DNA of 64,000 bases from Paracoccus denitrificans (GCF_900100045.1 NZ_FNEA01000022.1:21444-85443), one strand, 5' to 3'. Positions 43,093-53,310 are shown, counted from the first letter of the stretch. The notes: generated by a model not told the origin, from the sequence alone. Numbers and translations are program-made.

Positions 43093-44451
43093 ATGTCCGC
43101 GATCATCGAAAAGGCACGCGACCTGGATCATCTGCTGGCAACGGCCGTGCAGGACGACAAGGAGGCCGGCCTCTACCGCTGCCGCCGCGACATCTTCACC
43201 AACGAGGATCTGTTCGCGCTGGAGATGAAGCACATCTTCGAAGGCAACTGGGTCTATCTGGCGCATGAAAGCCAGATCCCCGAAACCAACGACTATTATA
43301 CCACCTGGATCGGCCGCCAGCCGGTGGTCATCACCCGCGACAAGACCGGCGCGCTGAATGCGGTCATCAATGCCTGCGCCCACAAGGGCGCCATGCTGTG
43401 CCGCCGCAAGCAGGGCAACAAGGGCAGCTTCACCTGTCCGTTCCACGGCTGGACCTTTTCCAACACCGGCAAGCTGCTGAAGGTCAAGGATGCCAGGACC
43501 ACGCAATATCCCGACCAGTTCGGCAAGGACGGGTCGCACGACCTGACCCGCGTGGCCCGCTTTGAAAGCTATCGCGGCTTCCTGTTCGGCAGCCTTGATC
43601 CCGATGTGGCCTCCCTGGACGAATTCCTGGGGGAAACGAAGATCATCATCGACCAGATCGTCGACCAGGCCCCCGAGGGGCTGGAGGTTCTGCGCGGCAA
43701 TTCCTCCTACATCTATGACGGCAACTGGAAGCTGCAGATGGAAAACGGCTGCGACGGCTATCACGTCAGCTCGGTCCACTGGAACTATGCCACCACCATG
43801 GAGCGCCGCAGCGAAACCGGCACCAAGGCGGTCGATGCCAACAGCTGGAGCAAGTCCGTCGCCGGCGTCTATGGTTTCGAGAACGGCCATATCCTGCTGT
43901 GGACCAACACGAAGAACCCCGAGGTCCGCCCGGTCTATAACCGCCGCGAGGAAATCGCCGCCCGGCTGGGCGAAGAGAAGGCGGGCTTCATCGTCAACCA
44001 GACGCGCAACCTGTGCATCTATCCGAACGTGTTCCTGATGGACCAGTTCAGCACCCAGATCCGCGTCGTGCGCCCGCTTTCCGTGGACAAGACCGAAGTC
44101 ACCATCTTCTGCTTCGCTCCCAAGGGGGAAAGCGCCGAGGATCGCGCCCATCGCATCCGCCAATACGAGGATTTCTTCAACGTCTCGGGCATGGGCACCT
44201 CGGACGACCTGGAGGAATTCCGTGCCTGCCAGACCGGCTATGCGGGCACCGTGACCCTGTGGAACGACATGTCGCGAGGTGCGCCCCTCTGGATCGACGG
44301 GCCGGACGAAAATGCCCGGCGCATGGGGCTGAAGCCGCTTCTGTCCGGCGAGCGTAGCGAGGACGAGGGGCTGTTCGTCTGCCAGCACGAATACTGGGCC
44401 AAGGTGATGCGCGAGGCGCTGTCGGCCGAAAAGATCGGAGCCGTCGCATGA
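43093..44451 (+). CDS. benA: Benzoate 1,2-dioxygenase, large (alpha) subunit
   Basis: This 452-residue Rieske oxygenase has a [2Fe-2S] centre in [13 protein letters not shown] and [10 protein letters not shown]. The mononuclear iron site is in [15 protein letters not shown]. With BenB and BenC it makes benzoate cis-1,2-diol. It overlaps benB by 4 bases. Toluate/benzoate dioxygenases are very similar, so methylbenzoates are possible substrates. Confidence 0.92.
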   Translation: MSAIIEKARDLDHLLATAVQDDKEAGLYRCRRDIFTNEDLFALEMKHIFEGNWVYLAHESQIPETNDYYTTWIGRQPVVITRDKTGALNAVINACAHKGAMLCRRKQGNKGSFTCPFHGWTFSNTGKLLKVKDARTTQYPDQFGKDGSHDLTRVARFESYRGFLFGSLDPDVASLDEFLGETKIIIDQIVDQAPEGLEVLRGNSSYIYDGNWKLQMENGCDGYHVSSVHWNYATTMERRSETGTKAVDANSWSKSVAGVYGFENGHILLWTNTKNPEVRPVYNRREEIAARLGEEKAGFIVNQTRNLCIYPNVFLMDQFSTQIRVVRPLSVDKTEVTIFCFAPKGESAEDRAHRIRQYEDFFNVSGMGTSDDLEEFRACQTGYAGTVTLWNDMSRGAPLWIDGPDENARRMGLKPLLSGERSEDEGLFVCQHEYWAKVMREALSAEKIGAVA

Positions 44452-44936
44452 CCCGGGACTACGATGCCATCTGCGCCTTTCTCTATCGCGAGGCGCGCCT
44501 GCTCGACGACCGGCAATGGGACGAATGGCTGACCTGCTATGCGCCGGATGTCACCTACTGGATGCCCGCCTGGGACGACAACGACCAGATCACCGAGGAT
44601 CCGCAGTCGCAGATCTCGCTGATCTACTATCCCAGCCGGGACGGGCTGGAGGACCGGGTGTTCCGCATCAAGACCGAGCGCTCGGGCGCATCCACGCCCG
44701 AGCCGCGGACCAGCCACACCGTGGCGAATGTCGAGGTGGTGGCCGACCGGGGCGCCGAGGTGGATGTCCGCTACAACTTCCACACGCTGAACCACCGCTA
44801 CAAGGTCACCGACCAGTTCTTCGGAACCACCTTCGCGACCCTGCGCAGGACGGCCGACGGCCTGCTGATCGCGAACAAGAAGATCGTCCTGAAGAACGAC
44901 TACATCCGCCAGGTCATCGACGTCTATCACGTCTGA
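44448..44936 (+). CDS. benB: Benzoate 1,2-dioxygenase, small (beta) subunit
   Basis: This 162-residue NTF2-fold subunit begins [38 protein letters not shown] and ends [20 protein letters not shown], typical of BenB/XylY. It starts in the stop of benA. Confidence 0.92.
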   Translation: MTRDYDAICAFLYREARLLDDRQWDEWLTCYAPDVTYWMPAWDDNDQITEDPQSQISLIYYPSRDGLEDRVFRIKTERSGASTPEPRTSHTVANVEVVADRGAEVDVRYNFHTLNHRYKVTDQFFGTTFATLRRTADGLLIANKKIVLKNDYIRQVIDVYHV

Positions 44937-44977
44937 CGGCCGCCGGACCCAAGCACAACCGCAAGGAGGAGGCGACC

Positions 44978-46006
44978 ATGTGCTACAGGATCGCACTGAA
45001 CTTCGAGGACGGGGTGACCCGCTTCGTCGATTGCAAGGCGGGCGAAAAGGTTCTTGATGCCGCGTTCCGCAACAGGATCAACCTGCCGATGGACTGTTCG
45101 GACGGCGTCTGCGGCACCTGCAAGTGCCGTGCCGAAAGCGGTGCCTACGACATGGGCGAGGACTATATCGAGGACGCCCTGACCGAGGACGAGGCCGCCG
45201 AGGGCCTTGTCCTGACCTGCCAGATGGTGCCGTCCTCGGACTGCGTGCTGTCGGTGCCGACGACGTCGCTGGCCTGCAAGACGGGCCAGCAGCAATTCGC
45301 GGCCACCGTGACCCGGATCGAGCCGCATCACGACGCGGCCGTGGTGCTGGAACTGGCGGTGGACGACCAGGACGCCGCACCGGCCTTCCTGCCGGGACAA
45401 TATGTCAACATCGACGTGCCGGGCAGCGGCGACCATCGATCCTATTCCTTCAGCTCCGCTCCGGGCGAGCATCGGCTGGGCTTTCTGATCAAGAAGATCC
45501 CCGACGGGCTGATGGGCGGCTGGCTGGCCCGCGCCAGGCCCGGCGACCGGCTGACCCTGACCGGGCCGATGGGCAGCTTCTATCTGCGCGACGGCGACGG
45601 CCCGCTGCTGTTCCTGGCCGGCGGCACCGGCCTTGCGCCGTTCCTGTCCATGCTCGAGGTTCTGGCCCGCGCCGGCTCGCGGCGCCAGATCCACCTGATC
45701 TATGGCGTGACGCGCGATCTGGATCTGGTGCTGGTCGATCAGGTCGCGGCCTATGCCGGCCGCCTGCCGAATTTCACCTTTGCGACCGTCGTGGCCGATC
45801 AGTCTTCGGAGCATCCGCGCAAGGGCTGGGTCACGCAGCACATGCCCCAGCAGATGCTGGCGGCGGGCGGGGTCGAGATCTATCTGTGCGGTCCTCCGCC
45901 GATGGTCGATGCCGTGCGTCGCCATCTGGACGAACAGGGCATCGAACCGGCCGGCTTTCATTACGAGAAGTTCACGCCGAACGCGCCGTTGAAGGCCACC
46001 GCATGA
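44978..46006 (+). CDS. benC: Benzoate dioxygenase reductase
   Basis: This 342-residue electron-transfer protein has an N-terminal plant-type [2Fe-2S] domain (CSDGVCGTCKCRAESG, then VLTC), an FAD-binding domain (RSYSFSSAPGE) and an NADH-binding domain (AGGTGLAPFLSML, CGPPPMV). It is the reductase for BenAB. GGAGGAGGCGACC precedes the ATG; the stop overlaps benD (ATGA). Confidence 0.92.
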   Translation: MCYRIALNFEDGVTRFVDCKAGEKVLDAAFRNRINLPMDCSDGVCGTCKCRAESGAYDMGEDYIEDALTEDEAAEGLVLTCQMVPSSDCVLSVPTTSLACKTGQQQFAATVTRIEPHHDAAVVLELAVDDQDAAPAFLPGQYVNIDVPGSGDHRSYSFSSAPGEHRLGFLIKKIPDGLMGGWLARARPGDRLTLTGPMGSFYLRDGDGPLLFLAGGTGLAPFLSMLEVLARAGSRRQIHLIYGVTRDLDLVLVDQVAAYAGRLPNFTFATVVADQSSEHPRKGWVTQHMPQQMLAAGGVEIYLCGPPPMVDAVRRHLDEQGIEPAGFHYEKFTPNAPLKATA

Positions 46007-46788
46007 CCGGGGCCGTTTTCGCCGGGCGTTTCTCCGGCAAGGTGCTGGTGGTGACGGGGGCGGCACAGGGCATCGGCCGCGCCGTCGCCCTGCGCGCGGC
46101 CGCCGAGGGCGGCAGGGTTCTGTTCGTGGACCGGGCCGATTTCGTGGCCGATGTGGCGGCCGAGGCCGGGGGCGAGGCTGCGGCCTTCCATGCCGATCTG
46201 GAAACCTGGGAGGGCGCCGAGGCTGCGATGCACCATGCCGCCCGGACCTTCGGCGGTATCGACATCCTGGTCAACAATGTCGGCGGCGCAATCCGCATGC
46301 GGCCCTTTGCCGAATTCGAGCCCGCCCAGATCGACGCCGAGATCCGGCGATCGCTGATGCCGACGCTGTATTGCTGCCGCGCCGTCCTGCCGCATCTGAC
46401 GGCGCGCGGCGGCGGCACCATCGTCAACGTTTCCTCGAACGCCACGCGCGGCATCCACCGGGTTCCCTATTCGGCGGCCAAGGGTGGCATCAATGCCGTC
46501 ACCCAGTCGCTGGCGATGGAGCTGGCCCCCCGCAACATCCGCGTGGTCGCAACCGCCCCCGGCGGCACCGAGGCACCGCCCCGTCGCATTCCGCGCAATG
46601 CCGAGGGCGACAGCCCCGCCGAACGGCAATGGATGGCCGAGGTCGTGGACCAGGTGAAGCAGTCCGCCTTCATGAAGCGCTACGGCAGCATCGAGGAACA
46701 GGCCGCGCCGATCCTGTTCCTGGCGTCCGACGAGGCATCCTACATCACCGGCAGCATTCTGCCCGTCGCGGGAGGCGACATCGGCTGA
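46003..46788 (+). CDS. benD: Benzoate cis-diol dehydrogenase (SDR)
   Basis: This 261-residue SDR has TGAAQGIG, NNVGG, and YSAAK with the Ser of NVSSN upstream. It oxidises and decarboxylates the cis-diol to catechol. The gene is coupled to benC and followed by the transporter. Confidence 0.9.
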   Translation: MTGAVFAGRFSGKVLVVTGAAQGIGRAVALRAAAEGGRVLFVDRADFVADVAAEAGGEAAAFHADLETWEGAEAAMHHAARTFGGIDILVNNVGGAIRMRPFAEFEPAQIDAEIRRSLMPTLYCCRAVLPHLTARGGGTIVNVSSNATRGIHRVPYSAAKGGINAVTQSLAMELAPRNIRVVATAPGGTEAPPRRIPRNAEGDSPAERQWMAEVVDQVKQSAFMKRYGSIEEQAAPILFLASDEASYITGSILPVAGGDIG

Positions 46789-46829
46789 TCCGATCTTCAA
46801 GCGGACAGGACAACAGGGAGGAGAAGACA

Positions 46830-48161
46830 ATGCGAAGCATTGATGTGAACGAGGCGATAGACCAGGGCCGCTTCGGCGGCTTCCAATGGATGGTCGTCGC
46901 GCTTTGCGGCACGCTGCTGATCGTCGACGGATACGACGTGTTCGTGGCCGGCACTGTGCTGCCCACGCTGATCGCGGAATGGGGCCTTACCAAGCCGCAG
47001 GCCGGCGCGCTTCAGGCCTGGGCGCTGTTCGGGATGATGTTCGGGGCGCTGATCCTGGGCCCGCTGGCCGACAGGATCGGCCGCAAGAAGGGCGTCGCCA
47101 TCAGCTTCGTGCTGTTCACCACGGCGACCCTGCTGACGGGCTTTGCCAATTCGCCCGAGCAGTTCAAGGTCTTCCGCTTCGTCGCAGGTCTGGGTTGCGG
47201 CGGGCTGATGCCCAATGCCGTCGCGCTGATGAACGAATACGCGCCCAGGCGCCTGCGTGGCACGATGGTCGCGCTGATGTTCTCGGGCTATTCGGTCGGC
47301 GGCATGATCGCGGCGGGGCTGGGGATCGGGCTCATCCCCGGCTTCGGCTGGAAGCCGATGTTCTTCATCGCTGCCGTGCCGCTGCTGCTTTTGCCGTTGG
47401 TGCTGTGGAAGCTGCCGGAATCGCTGGGCTTTCTGATCCGGCAGGGCCGGCAGGACGAAGCGAGGCGCATCTTTGCCAGGATCAGCCCCTCGACGGTGCT
47501 GGCGGCCGATGACAGGCTGGTGTTCAGCGAAACCAAGGGTGCCTCGGCCTCGGTCGCCGAACTGTTCCGCCACAATCGCACCCTGCGCACGCTGATGCTG
47601 TGGGTGTCGTTCTTCTGCTGCCTGCTGCTGGTCTATCTGCTGTCCTCCTGGCTGCCCAAGGTGCTGCAAGAGGCCGGATATGCCGAACGGGCCAGCCTTC
47701 TCAGCCTCTTTTCGCTGAACTTCGGCGGCATGGCGGGCGCCATCGCCGGAGGATGGATGGGCGACCGCTTCGGCCTGCCGAAGGTCGTGGTCGCCTTCTT
47801 TGCGGCGGCGGCGGCATCCATTGCGCTGATCGGCCTCAACCCGGCGTCGGGCGTGCTGTTCCTGCTGGTCTTTGTCGCCGGGGCCACGACCATCGGCACG
47901 CAGATCCTGCTGTATGCAAGCGTGGCGCAGCTTTACAACCTGTCGGTCCGCTCGACCGGACTGGGCTGGGCCTCGGGCGTCGGCCGGATCGGTGCGATCG
48001 TCGGGCCGACGCTTGGCGGGGTGCTGCTGGCGCGGGAACTGCCGCTGGGGCAGAACTTCCTGATCTTCGCGATCCCGGCGGCGGTCTCGGCCCTGGCGAT
48101 GCTGGTCTTTGCGCTCAGCAACGCGCGCACCCGCGACGCGACGCAGCTTGCCGCCGCCTGA
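46830..48161 (+). CDS. benK: Benzoate/aromatic acid:H+ symporter (AAHS family MFS)
   Basis: This 443-residue MFS protein has the AAHS hallmark LLIVDGYDVFVAGTVLP in helix 1 and GPLADRIGRKKG in the first loop. It probably imports benzoate for the enzymes upstream. GGGAGGAGAAGACA precedes the ATG. Confidence 0.88.
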   Translation: MRSIDVNEAIDQGRFGGFQWMVVALCGTLLIVDGYDVFVAGTVLPTLIAEWGLTKPQAGALQAWALFGMMFGALILGPLADRIGRKKGVAISFVLFTTATLLTGFANSPEQFKVFRFVAGLGCGGLMPNAVALMNEYAPRRLRGTMVALMFSGYSVGGMIAAGLGIGLIPGFGWKPMFFIAAVPLLLLPLVLWKLPESLGFLIRQGRQDEARRIFARISPSTVLAADDRLVFSETKGASASVAELFRHNRTLRTLMLWVSFFCCLLLVYLLSSWLPKVLQEAGYAERASLLSLFSLNFGGMAGAIAGGWMGDRFGLPKVVVAFFAAAAASIALIGLNPASGVLFLLVFVAGATTIGTQILLYASVAQLYNLSVRSTGLGWASGVGRIGAIVGPTLGGVLLARELPLGQNFLIFAIPAAVSALAMLVFALSNARTRDATQLAAA

Positions 48162-48221
48162 GAACGACAGCGACAAGGCGCGCGGTTCCGGCCGCGCGCC
48201 GCATCTTGTGAAAGGCCGACC

Positions 48222-49019
48222 ATGCCCTATCTGGACCTGCCCACCCACCGGCTTTACTACCGCATCGACGGCGGGACAGGGGAAAAGCCGTGGCTGACCT
48301 TCTGCAATTCCCTGGGCACCGACCTGTCCATGTGGGATACCCAGGTTGCGGCTCTTTCGGACAGCTTCCAAATTCTGCGCTATGATCGCCGCGGCCATGG
48401 CAGGTCCGAGGCCCCGACGCCGCCTTACCGCCTGGCCGATCTGGGCGGCGACGTGATCGCGCTGCTGGATGCGCTGTCCATCGAGCGCACGCATTTCTGC
48501 GGCCTGTCCATCGGCGGGCTGACCGGGCAATGGCTTGCCATCCATGCCGGGGCGCGGTTCGACCGCATCGCCCTTTGCGCCACTGCCGCCCGGATCGGGA
48601 GCGCGGAAAGCTGGAGCGCCCGCATCGACGAGGTCAAGGCGAACGGCCTGGGCAGTCTGGTGCCCGGAACCGCGGAGCGCTGGTTCACGCCGGCCTTTCG
48701 CGCCGCCCGGCCCGATGCCGTGGACGCGATCCTGGCCAGCTTTGCCGCAACCTCGGTCGATGGCTATGTCGGATGCTGCGCGGCGCTTGCAGAAGCGGAT
48801 CTGCGGGATCGGCTTGGTCAGGTCGCGAACCCGTTGCTGGCGGTTTCCGGCAATGACGATCCGGTTTGCCGGCCCGCCCATCTGAAAGCCATCGCGGAGG
48901 GCGTGCAAGACGGACGTCATGCATGCCTGCCGGGGCGGCATATCGTGAACCTGGAATCGGCGTCGCTGTTCAATACCGTTCTGAGGGATTTCCTGACCGC
49001 TGCGCCTCCTTGCGCCTGA
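48222..49019 (+). CDS. pcaD: 3-Oxoadipate enol-lactonase
   Basis: This 265-residue alpha/beta hydrolase has NSLGTDLSMWD and the nucleophile elbow FCGLSIGGLTG (Ser), with a C-terminal GRHIVNLESA His. It hydrolyses the enol-lactone from CatC to 3-oxoadipate. It is the last gene of the operon; the terminator follows. Confidence 0.9.
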   Translation: MPYLDLPTHRLYYRIDGGTGEKPWLTFCNSLGTDLSMWDTQVAALSDSFQILRYDRRGHGRSEAPTPPYRLADLGGDVIALLDALSIERTHFCGLSIGGLTGQWLAIHAGARFDRIALCATAARIGSAESWSARIDEVKANGLGSLVPGTAERWFTPAFRAARPDAVDAILASFAATSVDGYVGCCAALAEADLRDRLGQVANPLLAVSGNDDPVCRPAHLKAIAEGVQDGRHACLPGRHIVNLESASLFNTVLRDFLTAAPPCA

Positions 49020-49044
49020 GGGGCGGCGACAGGGTTCCGAGCCT

Positions 49045-49069
49045 GCGCCACTTGGCGGGGTGGCGCTTT
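49045..49069 (+). terminator. Terminator of the ben/cat operon
   Basis: GCGCCAC (49045-49051), 8-base loop, GTGGCGC (49060-49066), then TTT. It lies 25 bases after the pcaD stop, between convergent genes. Confidence 0.7.
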
Positions 49070-49089
49070 GCCCCGAAACAGTTGAGGCG

Positions 49090-49770
49090 TCAGCGGCCGC
49101 TCTTGCTTGCCGGCAGGTGGTGCAGCAGGGACGAGCAGGCCCCCATGATATGGTCGTAGACGAGCTTGCCCGCCTTTTCCGCATCGCCCGCGCGGCAGGC
49201 GGCGAGGATCTCGCGATGTTCGCGATCCGCGGTGCCCTGGCCGTGCGAGAGGGCAAGCTGGATGCGCAGGTAGCGCTCCAGCCGGTCGTTGACCGAGCGG
49301 ATCGTGCGGACCAGGAACGGCCTTTGCGCATCCAGATACAACCGGCTGTGGAACTGCCAGTTCAGCGCCGACCATTGCGCCACGTCCGTTTCCCTGGCGA
49401 AGGCGTCGCAGAACTCCTCGGCATCGGTGAAGGTCTCGGGCGTCATATGCGGCACCGACAGCCTGATCGCGTTCGATTCCAGGATGGCGCGGGTCTCGAA
49501 GATCTGGGCGATCTCGGGCTCGGATACCGAGGTGACGATGGCGCCCTTGTTGCGCTGGAACTCGACCAGCCCCTCGGCCTCCAGCCGCTTCAGTGCCTCG
49601 CGGACCGGGATCTTGCTGACGTTGAACATCCTTGCGACATCGTCCTGGCGGATCGGCTCGCCCTCGTCCAGCGACCCGTCGGCGATGGAATCGCGGATGA
49701 ATTTCAGGATGATGTCCGAGGCGGTCGGGGCCAGCCCAAGGTTCGGAACCTCTGCTTCCTTGAATGGCAT
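49090..49770 (-). CDS. GntR-family regulator, FadR/FCD type
   Basis: This 226-residue protein has an N-terminal wHTH (RQDDVARMFNVSKIPVREALKRLEAEGLV) and an all-helical FCD effector domain with metal-binding-type residues (FETRAILE, NWQFHSRLY, DREHREILAACRAGD). It diverges from the proline-racemase-like gene, with an operator-like site in between, and probably regulates those hydroxyproline genes. Confidence 0.87.
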   Translation of the reverse strand: MPFKEAEVPNLGLAPTASDIILKFIRDSIADGSLDEGEPIRQDDVARMFNVSKIPVREALKRLEAEGLVEFQRNKGAIVTSVSEPEIAQIFETRAILESNAIRLSVPHMTPETFTDAEEFCDAFARETDVAQWSALNWQFHSRLYLDAQRPFLVRTIRSVNDRLERYLRIQLALSHGQGTADREHREILAACRAGDAEKAGKLVYDHIMGACSSLLHHLPASKSGR

Positions 49771-49937
49771 CCCGTTCTCCCCAGGCCGGCGTCAGTGCCG
49801 TTGCAATCGGCAAGATATGGTAGCTGATATATTGCCGCAAGGGACAGCAGATTGCAGGTTGGCGAGGGCGATGCGGGCGGGCCGCGCCGAGGCCGCTTGA
49901 CAGGGTCGGGCGGACCGGGCAAGTTGAGCGCTAATAT

Positions 49938-49947
49938 AGTATACGAA
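49938..49947. promoter_or_regulatory. Putative GntR (FadR-type) operator
   Basis: TAGTATACGA fits the T-N-G-T-N2-A-C-N-A pattern of FadR-subfamily operators. It lies in an AT-rich stretch (49932-49955) upstream of the start at 49985 and divergent from the GntR gene. Confidence 0.4.
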
Positions 49948-49984
49948 ATATGATTGTTGGGCTTCCATCCCCGAGCGAGGAAAA

Positions 49985-51013
49985 ATGCGCACATCCAGGG
50001 TCGTGCATGTCGTGTCCTGCCATGCCGAAGGCGAAGTCGGCGATGTCATCGTCGGCGGCGTCGCCCCGCCGCCGGGCGAGACGGTCTGGGACCAGTCGCG
50101 CTGGATCGCGCGCGACGAGACGCTGCGCAATTTCGTGTTGAACGAGCCGCGCGGCGGCGTGTTCCGCCATGTCAACCTGCTGGTGCCGCCCAAGGACCCG
50201 CGCGCCCAGATGGGCTGGATCATCATGGAGCCGGCCGACACGCCGCCCATGTCCGGCTCGAACGCGATCTGCGTGGCGACGGTGCTGCTGGATACCGGCA
50301 TCATTCCCATGCAGGAGCCGATCACCCGCATGGTGCTGGAGCCGCCGGGCGGGCTGATCGAGGTCGAGGCCGAATGCCGGGGCGGCAAGGCCGAGCGCAT
50401 CCGGGTCCGCAACGTGCCCTCTTTCGCCGACAGGCTGGACGCGCGGATCGAGGTCGAGGGGCTGGGCACGATCACCGTCGACACCGCCTATGGCGGCGAC
50501 AGTTTCGTGCTGGTCGATGCGGCATCGGTCGGGATGCGCATCGCCCCCGACCAGGCGCGCGACCTGGCAGAAATGGGGGTGCGGATCACCCGCGCCGCCA
50601 ACGAACAGCTGGGCTTTCGGCATCCGGCGAACGACTGGAGCCATATCTCGTTTTGCCAGTTCACCGACCCCCTGAGCGAAAGGGACGGGGTGCTTTACGG
50701 CAGGAATGCCGTGGCGATCCGGCCGGGCAAGATCGACCGCTCTCCGACCGGGACGGGCTGCTCGGCGCGGATGGCGGTGCTGCATGCGCGCGGACGGATG
50801 AAACCCGGGGACCGCTTCGTCGGCCGTTCGATCATCGACACCGAGTTCCATTGCTCGATTGCCGATGAGGTCGAGCTGAACGGCAAGCGGGCCATCCGCC
50901 CGATCATTTCCGGGCGGGCCTGGGTCATCGGCACCAAACAGCTGATGGTGGATCCCGATGATCCGTTCCAGAATGGTTACCGTCTGTCGGATACCTGGCC
51001 GATGGATCTGTAA
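49985..51013 (+). CDS. Proline racemase-like protein, likely trans-3-hydroxyproline dehydratase or 4-hydroxyproline epimerase
   Basis: This 342-residue protein has the two halves of the proline racemase fold. The second catalytic motif is intact: [11 protein letters not shown] (Cys). The first, normally MCGHG, reads MSGSNAI (Ser90). Non-Cys residues at this position occur in dehydratase or mixed-function members, so simple racemase activity is unlikely. The next gene encodes an ornithine-cyclodeaminase-like protein, the usual partner reductase of the trans-3-hydroxyproline dehydratase pathway. I therefore favour dehydratase, but cannot exclude an epimerase. Confidence 0.75.
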   Translation: MRTSRVVHVVSCHAEGEVGDVIVGGVAPPPGETVWDQSRWIARDETLRNFVLNEPRGGVFRHVNLLVPPKDPRAQMGWIIMEPADTPPMSGSNAICVATVLLDTGIIPMQEPITRMVLEPPGGLIEVEAECRGGKAERIRVRNVPSFADRLDARIEVEGLGTITVDTAYGGDSFVLVDAASVGMRIAPDQARDLAEMGVRITRAANEQLGFRHPANDWSHISFCQFTDPLSERDGVLYGRNAVAIRPGKIDRSPTGTGCSARMAVLHARGRMKPGDRFVGRSIIDTEFHCSIADEVELNGKRAIRPIISGRAWVIGTKQLMVDPDDPFQNGYRLSDTWPMDL

Positions 51014-51029
51014 GGGGGATCGCAATTCC

Positions 51030-51980
51030 ATGGCGCGCAAAAGCTCCGCTCCGCAATTCCTGTCCTACGGGGACGCGACAGGCCGGCTAAGCTGGCGCGA
51101 TGCCGTCGAGGCGCTGCGCCAGGGCCACACCCTGCCGCAGGCCCAGATCAGGGACGTGTTCCTTGGCCCGCCCACCGGCACGATGATGAGCCGCTCGGCC
51201 TGGATCGAGGGGCTGGGCTACGGCGCCAAGACCTTCACCGTCTTCGACGGCAATGCGGCACGCGGCCTTCCGACAGTGCAGGGCGCCATGCTGGTCTTCG
51301 ACAAGGATGACGGCCGGCTGCAAGCCATCGTGGACAGCCCGCTGGTCACCGAATTCAAGACCGCCGCCGATTCCGTCCTGGGCGCAAGCCTGCTTGCGCG
51401 ACCGGACAGCCGGCATCTGCTGATCGTCGGTGCGGGGACGGTCGCGGCCAGCCTTGTGCGGGCCTATACGGCGGTGCTGCCGGGGATCGAGCGCGTCTCG
51501 GTCTGGGCCCGCCGCCCGCAGCAGGCGCAGGATCTGATCGAAGGGCTGGACGGCATCGAGGCGGATCTGGCCGCGGTCAGCGATCTGCCGGCCGCGGTGG
51601 GGCAGGCCGACATCGTCTCTTCGGCCACCATGGCGCGGCAGCCGGTGATCCTGGGCGCCTGGGTGCGGCCCGGCACCCATGTCGACCTGATCGGCGCCTT
51701 CAAGGCCGACATGCGCGAGGCCGACGATGCGCTGATGGCAAGGGCCGCGCTGTTCGTGGACAGCCGCGAGACCACGCTGGGCCATATCGGCGAGCTGATG
51801 CTGCCCATCGCCTCGGGCGCGATCACCGCCGAAAGCGTGCTGGGCGATCTCTATGATCTCGTGCGTCCCGGTGCCCGCCGGCGGCAATCGGAGGACGAGA
51901 TTACCGTGTTCAAGAACGGCGGCGGCGCGCATCTGGACCTGATGATCGCGTCCTACATTGCGCGCGTGATGGCGGGGTAG
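51030..51980 (+). CDS. Ornithine cyclodeaminase/mu-crystallin family, likely pyrroline-2-carboxylate reductase
   Basis: This 316-residue protein has a Rossmann NAD(P) site (LLIVGAGTVAASLVRAY) and the family segment GAKTFTVFDGNAARGLPTVQGAMLVFD. It also has VKNGGG-like FKNGGGAHLDL at the C-terminus. Next to a hydroxyproline dehydratase-like enzyme it most likely reduces delta1-pyrroline-2-carboxylate to L-proline. Confidence 0.8.
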   Translation: MARKSSAPQFLSYGDATGRLSWRDAVEALRQGHTLPQAQIRDVFLGPPTGTMMSRSAWIEGLGYGAKTFTVFDGNAARGLPTVQGAMLVFDKDDGRLQAIVDSPLVTEFKTAADSVLGASLLARPDSRHLLIVGAGTVAASLVRAYTAVLPGIERVSVWARRPQQAQDLIEGLDGIEADLAAVSDLPAAVGQADIVSSATMARQPVILGAWVRPGTHVDLIGAFKADMREADDALMARAALFVDSRETTLGHIGELMLPIASGAITAESVLGDLYDLVRPGARRRQSEDEITVFKNGGGAHLDLMIASYIARVMAG

Positions 51981-52074
51981 GAGCGGGGCCGGGAAGCAGC
52001 CATTCGTCGCTGGTGAGCGGTCCATCCGCTTCCCATCAGCCGCCGGGCCATGAGATTTCGGCTTATCGAAACGA

Positions 52075-52103
52075 AAGGCCGGCCAAGGATTATGGCCGGC
52101 CTT
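52075..52103. terminator. Bidirectional terminator with 10-bp perfect stem
   Basis: AAGGCCGGCC (52075-52084), loop AAGGATTAT, GGCCGGCCTT (52094-52103), between the convergent cyclodeaminase-like and formaldehyde dehydrogenase genes. A short A/T run flanks it on each side. Confidence 0.75.
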
Positions 52104-52125
52104 CCCGCGTTGCGGACCTGTCGGC

Positions 52126-53310
52126 TCAGGCCGCCAGCATGCCATGTGGGTCGAGGACGAATTTCTTCGCCACGCCCCGGTCGAAGCTTTCATAGCCCTG
52201 CACCGCCTGATCCAGCGGGATGACCGTGGCGTTCACGATATCGGCGATCGGCAGGCGGTCGTGCAGGATCGCCTGCATCAGCTGGCGGTTGTATTTCAGC
52301 ACCGGGGTCTGGCCGGTGTGGAAGCTCTGCGCCTTGGCCCAGCCCAGGCCGAAGCGCATCGACAGGCTGCCATGCCTGGCTGCGTCGTCGACCGCGCCCG
52401 GATCCTCGGTCACGTAAAGCCCGGGAATGCCGATCTGGCCGGCGGCGCGGGTGATCTGCATCATCTGGTTCAGCACGATGGCCGGCTGCTCGCCGCCGGA
52501 ATGGCCGCGTGCCTCGAAACCCACCGCGTCGATGGCGGCATCGACCTCGGGCGTGCCGGTGATCTGGGCGATCATCTCGGGCAGGTCGTCGCCTTTCGAC
52601 AAGTCCACCGGCTCGAAGCCGACCTTGCGGGCGTGTTCCAGCCGCTCCTTGTTGAAATCGCCGACCATGACCACCGCCGCGCCGAGGATACGGGCCGAGG
52701 CGGCCGCCGCGAGGCCCACCGGACCGGCGCCCGCGACATAGACCACCGAGCCGACGCCCACGCCCGCCTTCCAGGCGCCGTGAAAGCCGGTGGGCAGGAT
52801 GTCGGACAGCATGGTCAGGTCGCGGATCTTCGCCATGGCCCGGTCGCGGTCGGGGAATTTCAGCAGGTTGAAATCGGCATAGGGCACCATGACATAGCGC
52901 GCCTGCCCGCCGATCCAGCCGCCCATGTCGACATAGCCATAGGCACCGCCGGCGCGGGACGGGTTCACCGTCAGGCAGACCCCGGTATCGCCCTCGCGGC
53001 AGCAGCGGCAGCGGCCGCAGGCGACGTTGAAGGGCACGGAAACGATGTCGCCGATCTCCAGCATCTCGACATCGGCACCCTTCTCGATCACCTCGCCGGT
53101 GATCTCATGGCCCAGAATCAGGCCGGGCTCGGCGGTGGTGCGGCCGCGGACCATGTGCTGGTCCGAGCCGCAGATATTGGTCGAGACGACCTTCAGGATC
53201 ACGCCATGCGCGATCTTGCGCCTGTCCGGCGCCTCGAGCTTCGGGTCGGCGATGTCCTGCACCTCGACCTTGCCGGGGCCGATATAGACCACGCCTCTGT
53301 TGCTGCTCAT
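52126..53310 (-). CDS. Glutathione-independent formaldehyde dehydrogenase-type zinc alcohol dehydrogenase
   Basis: This 394-residue zinc MDR has a catalytic-zinc Cys in NICGSDQHMVRGRT and His in LGHEITGEV. The structural-zinc cysteines are in ACGRCRCCREGDTGVC, and the NAD site is VAGAGPVGLAAAASARILG. Length and motifs match the Pseudomonas putida glutathione-independent enzyme. As the Rieske demethylase nearby releases formaldehyde, its role in clearing that product is a reasonable inference. AGGAGGAGCAAGTCAA precedes ATG 53310. Confidence 0.88.
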   Translation of the reverse strand: MSSNRGVVYIGPGKVEVQDIADPKLEAPDRRKIAHGVILKVVSTNICGSDQHMVRGRTTAEPGLILGHEITGEVIEKGADVEMLEIGDIVSVPFNVACGRCRCCREGDTGVCLTVNPSRAGGAYGYVDMGGWIGGQARYVMVPYADFNLLKFPDRDRAMAKIRDLTMLSDILPTGFHGAWKAGVGVGSVVYVAGAGPVGLAAAASARILGAAVVMVGDFNKERLEHARKVGFEPVDLSKGDDLPEMIAQITGTPEVDAAIDAVGFEARGHSGGEQPAIVLNQMMQITRAAGQIGIPGLYVTEDPGAVDDAARHGSLSMRFGLGWAKAQSFHTGQTPVLKYNRQLMQAILHDRLPIADIVNATVIPLDQAVQGYESFDRGVAKKFVLDPHGMLAA

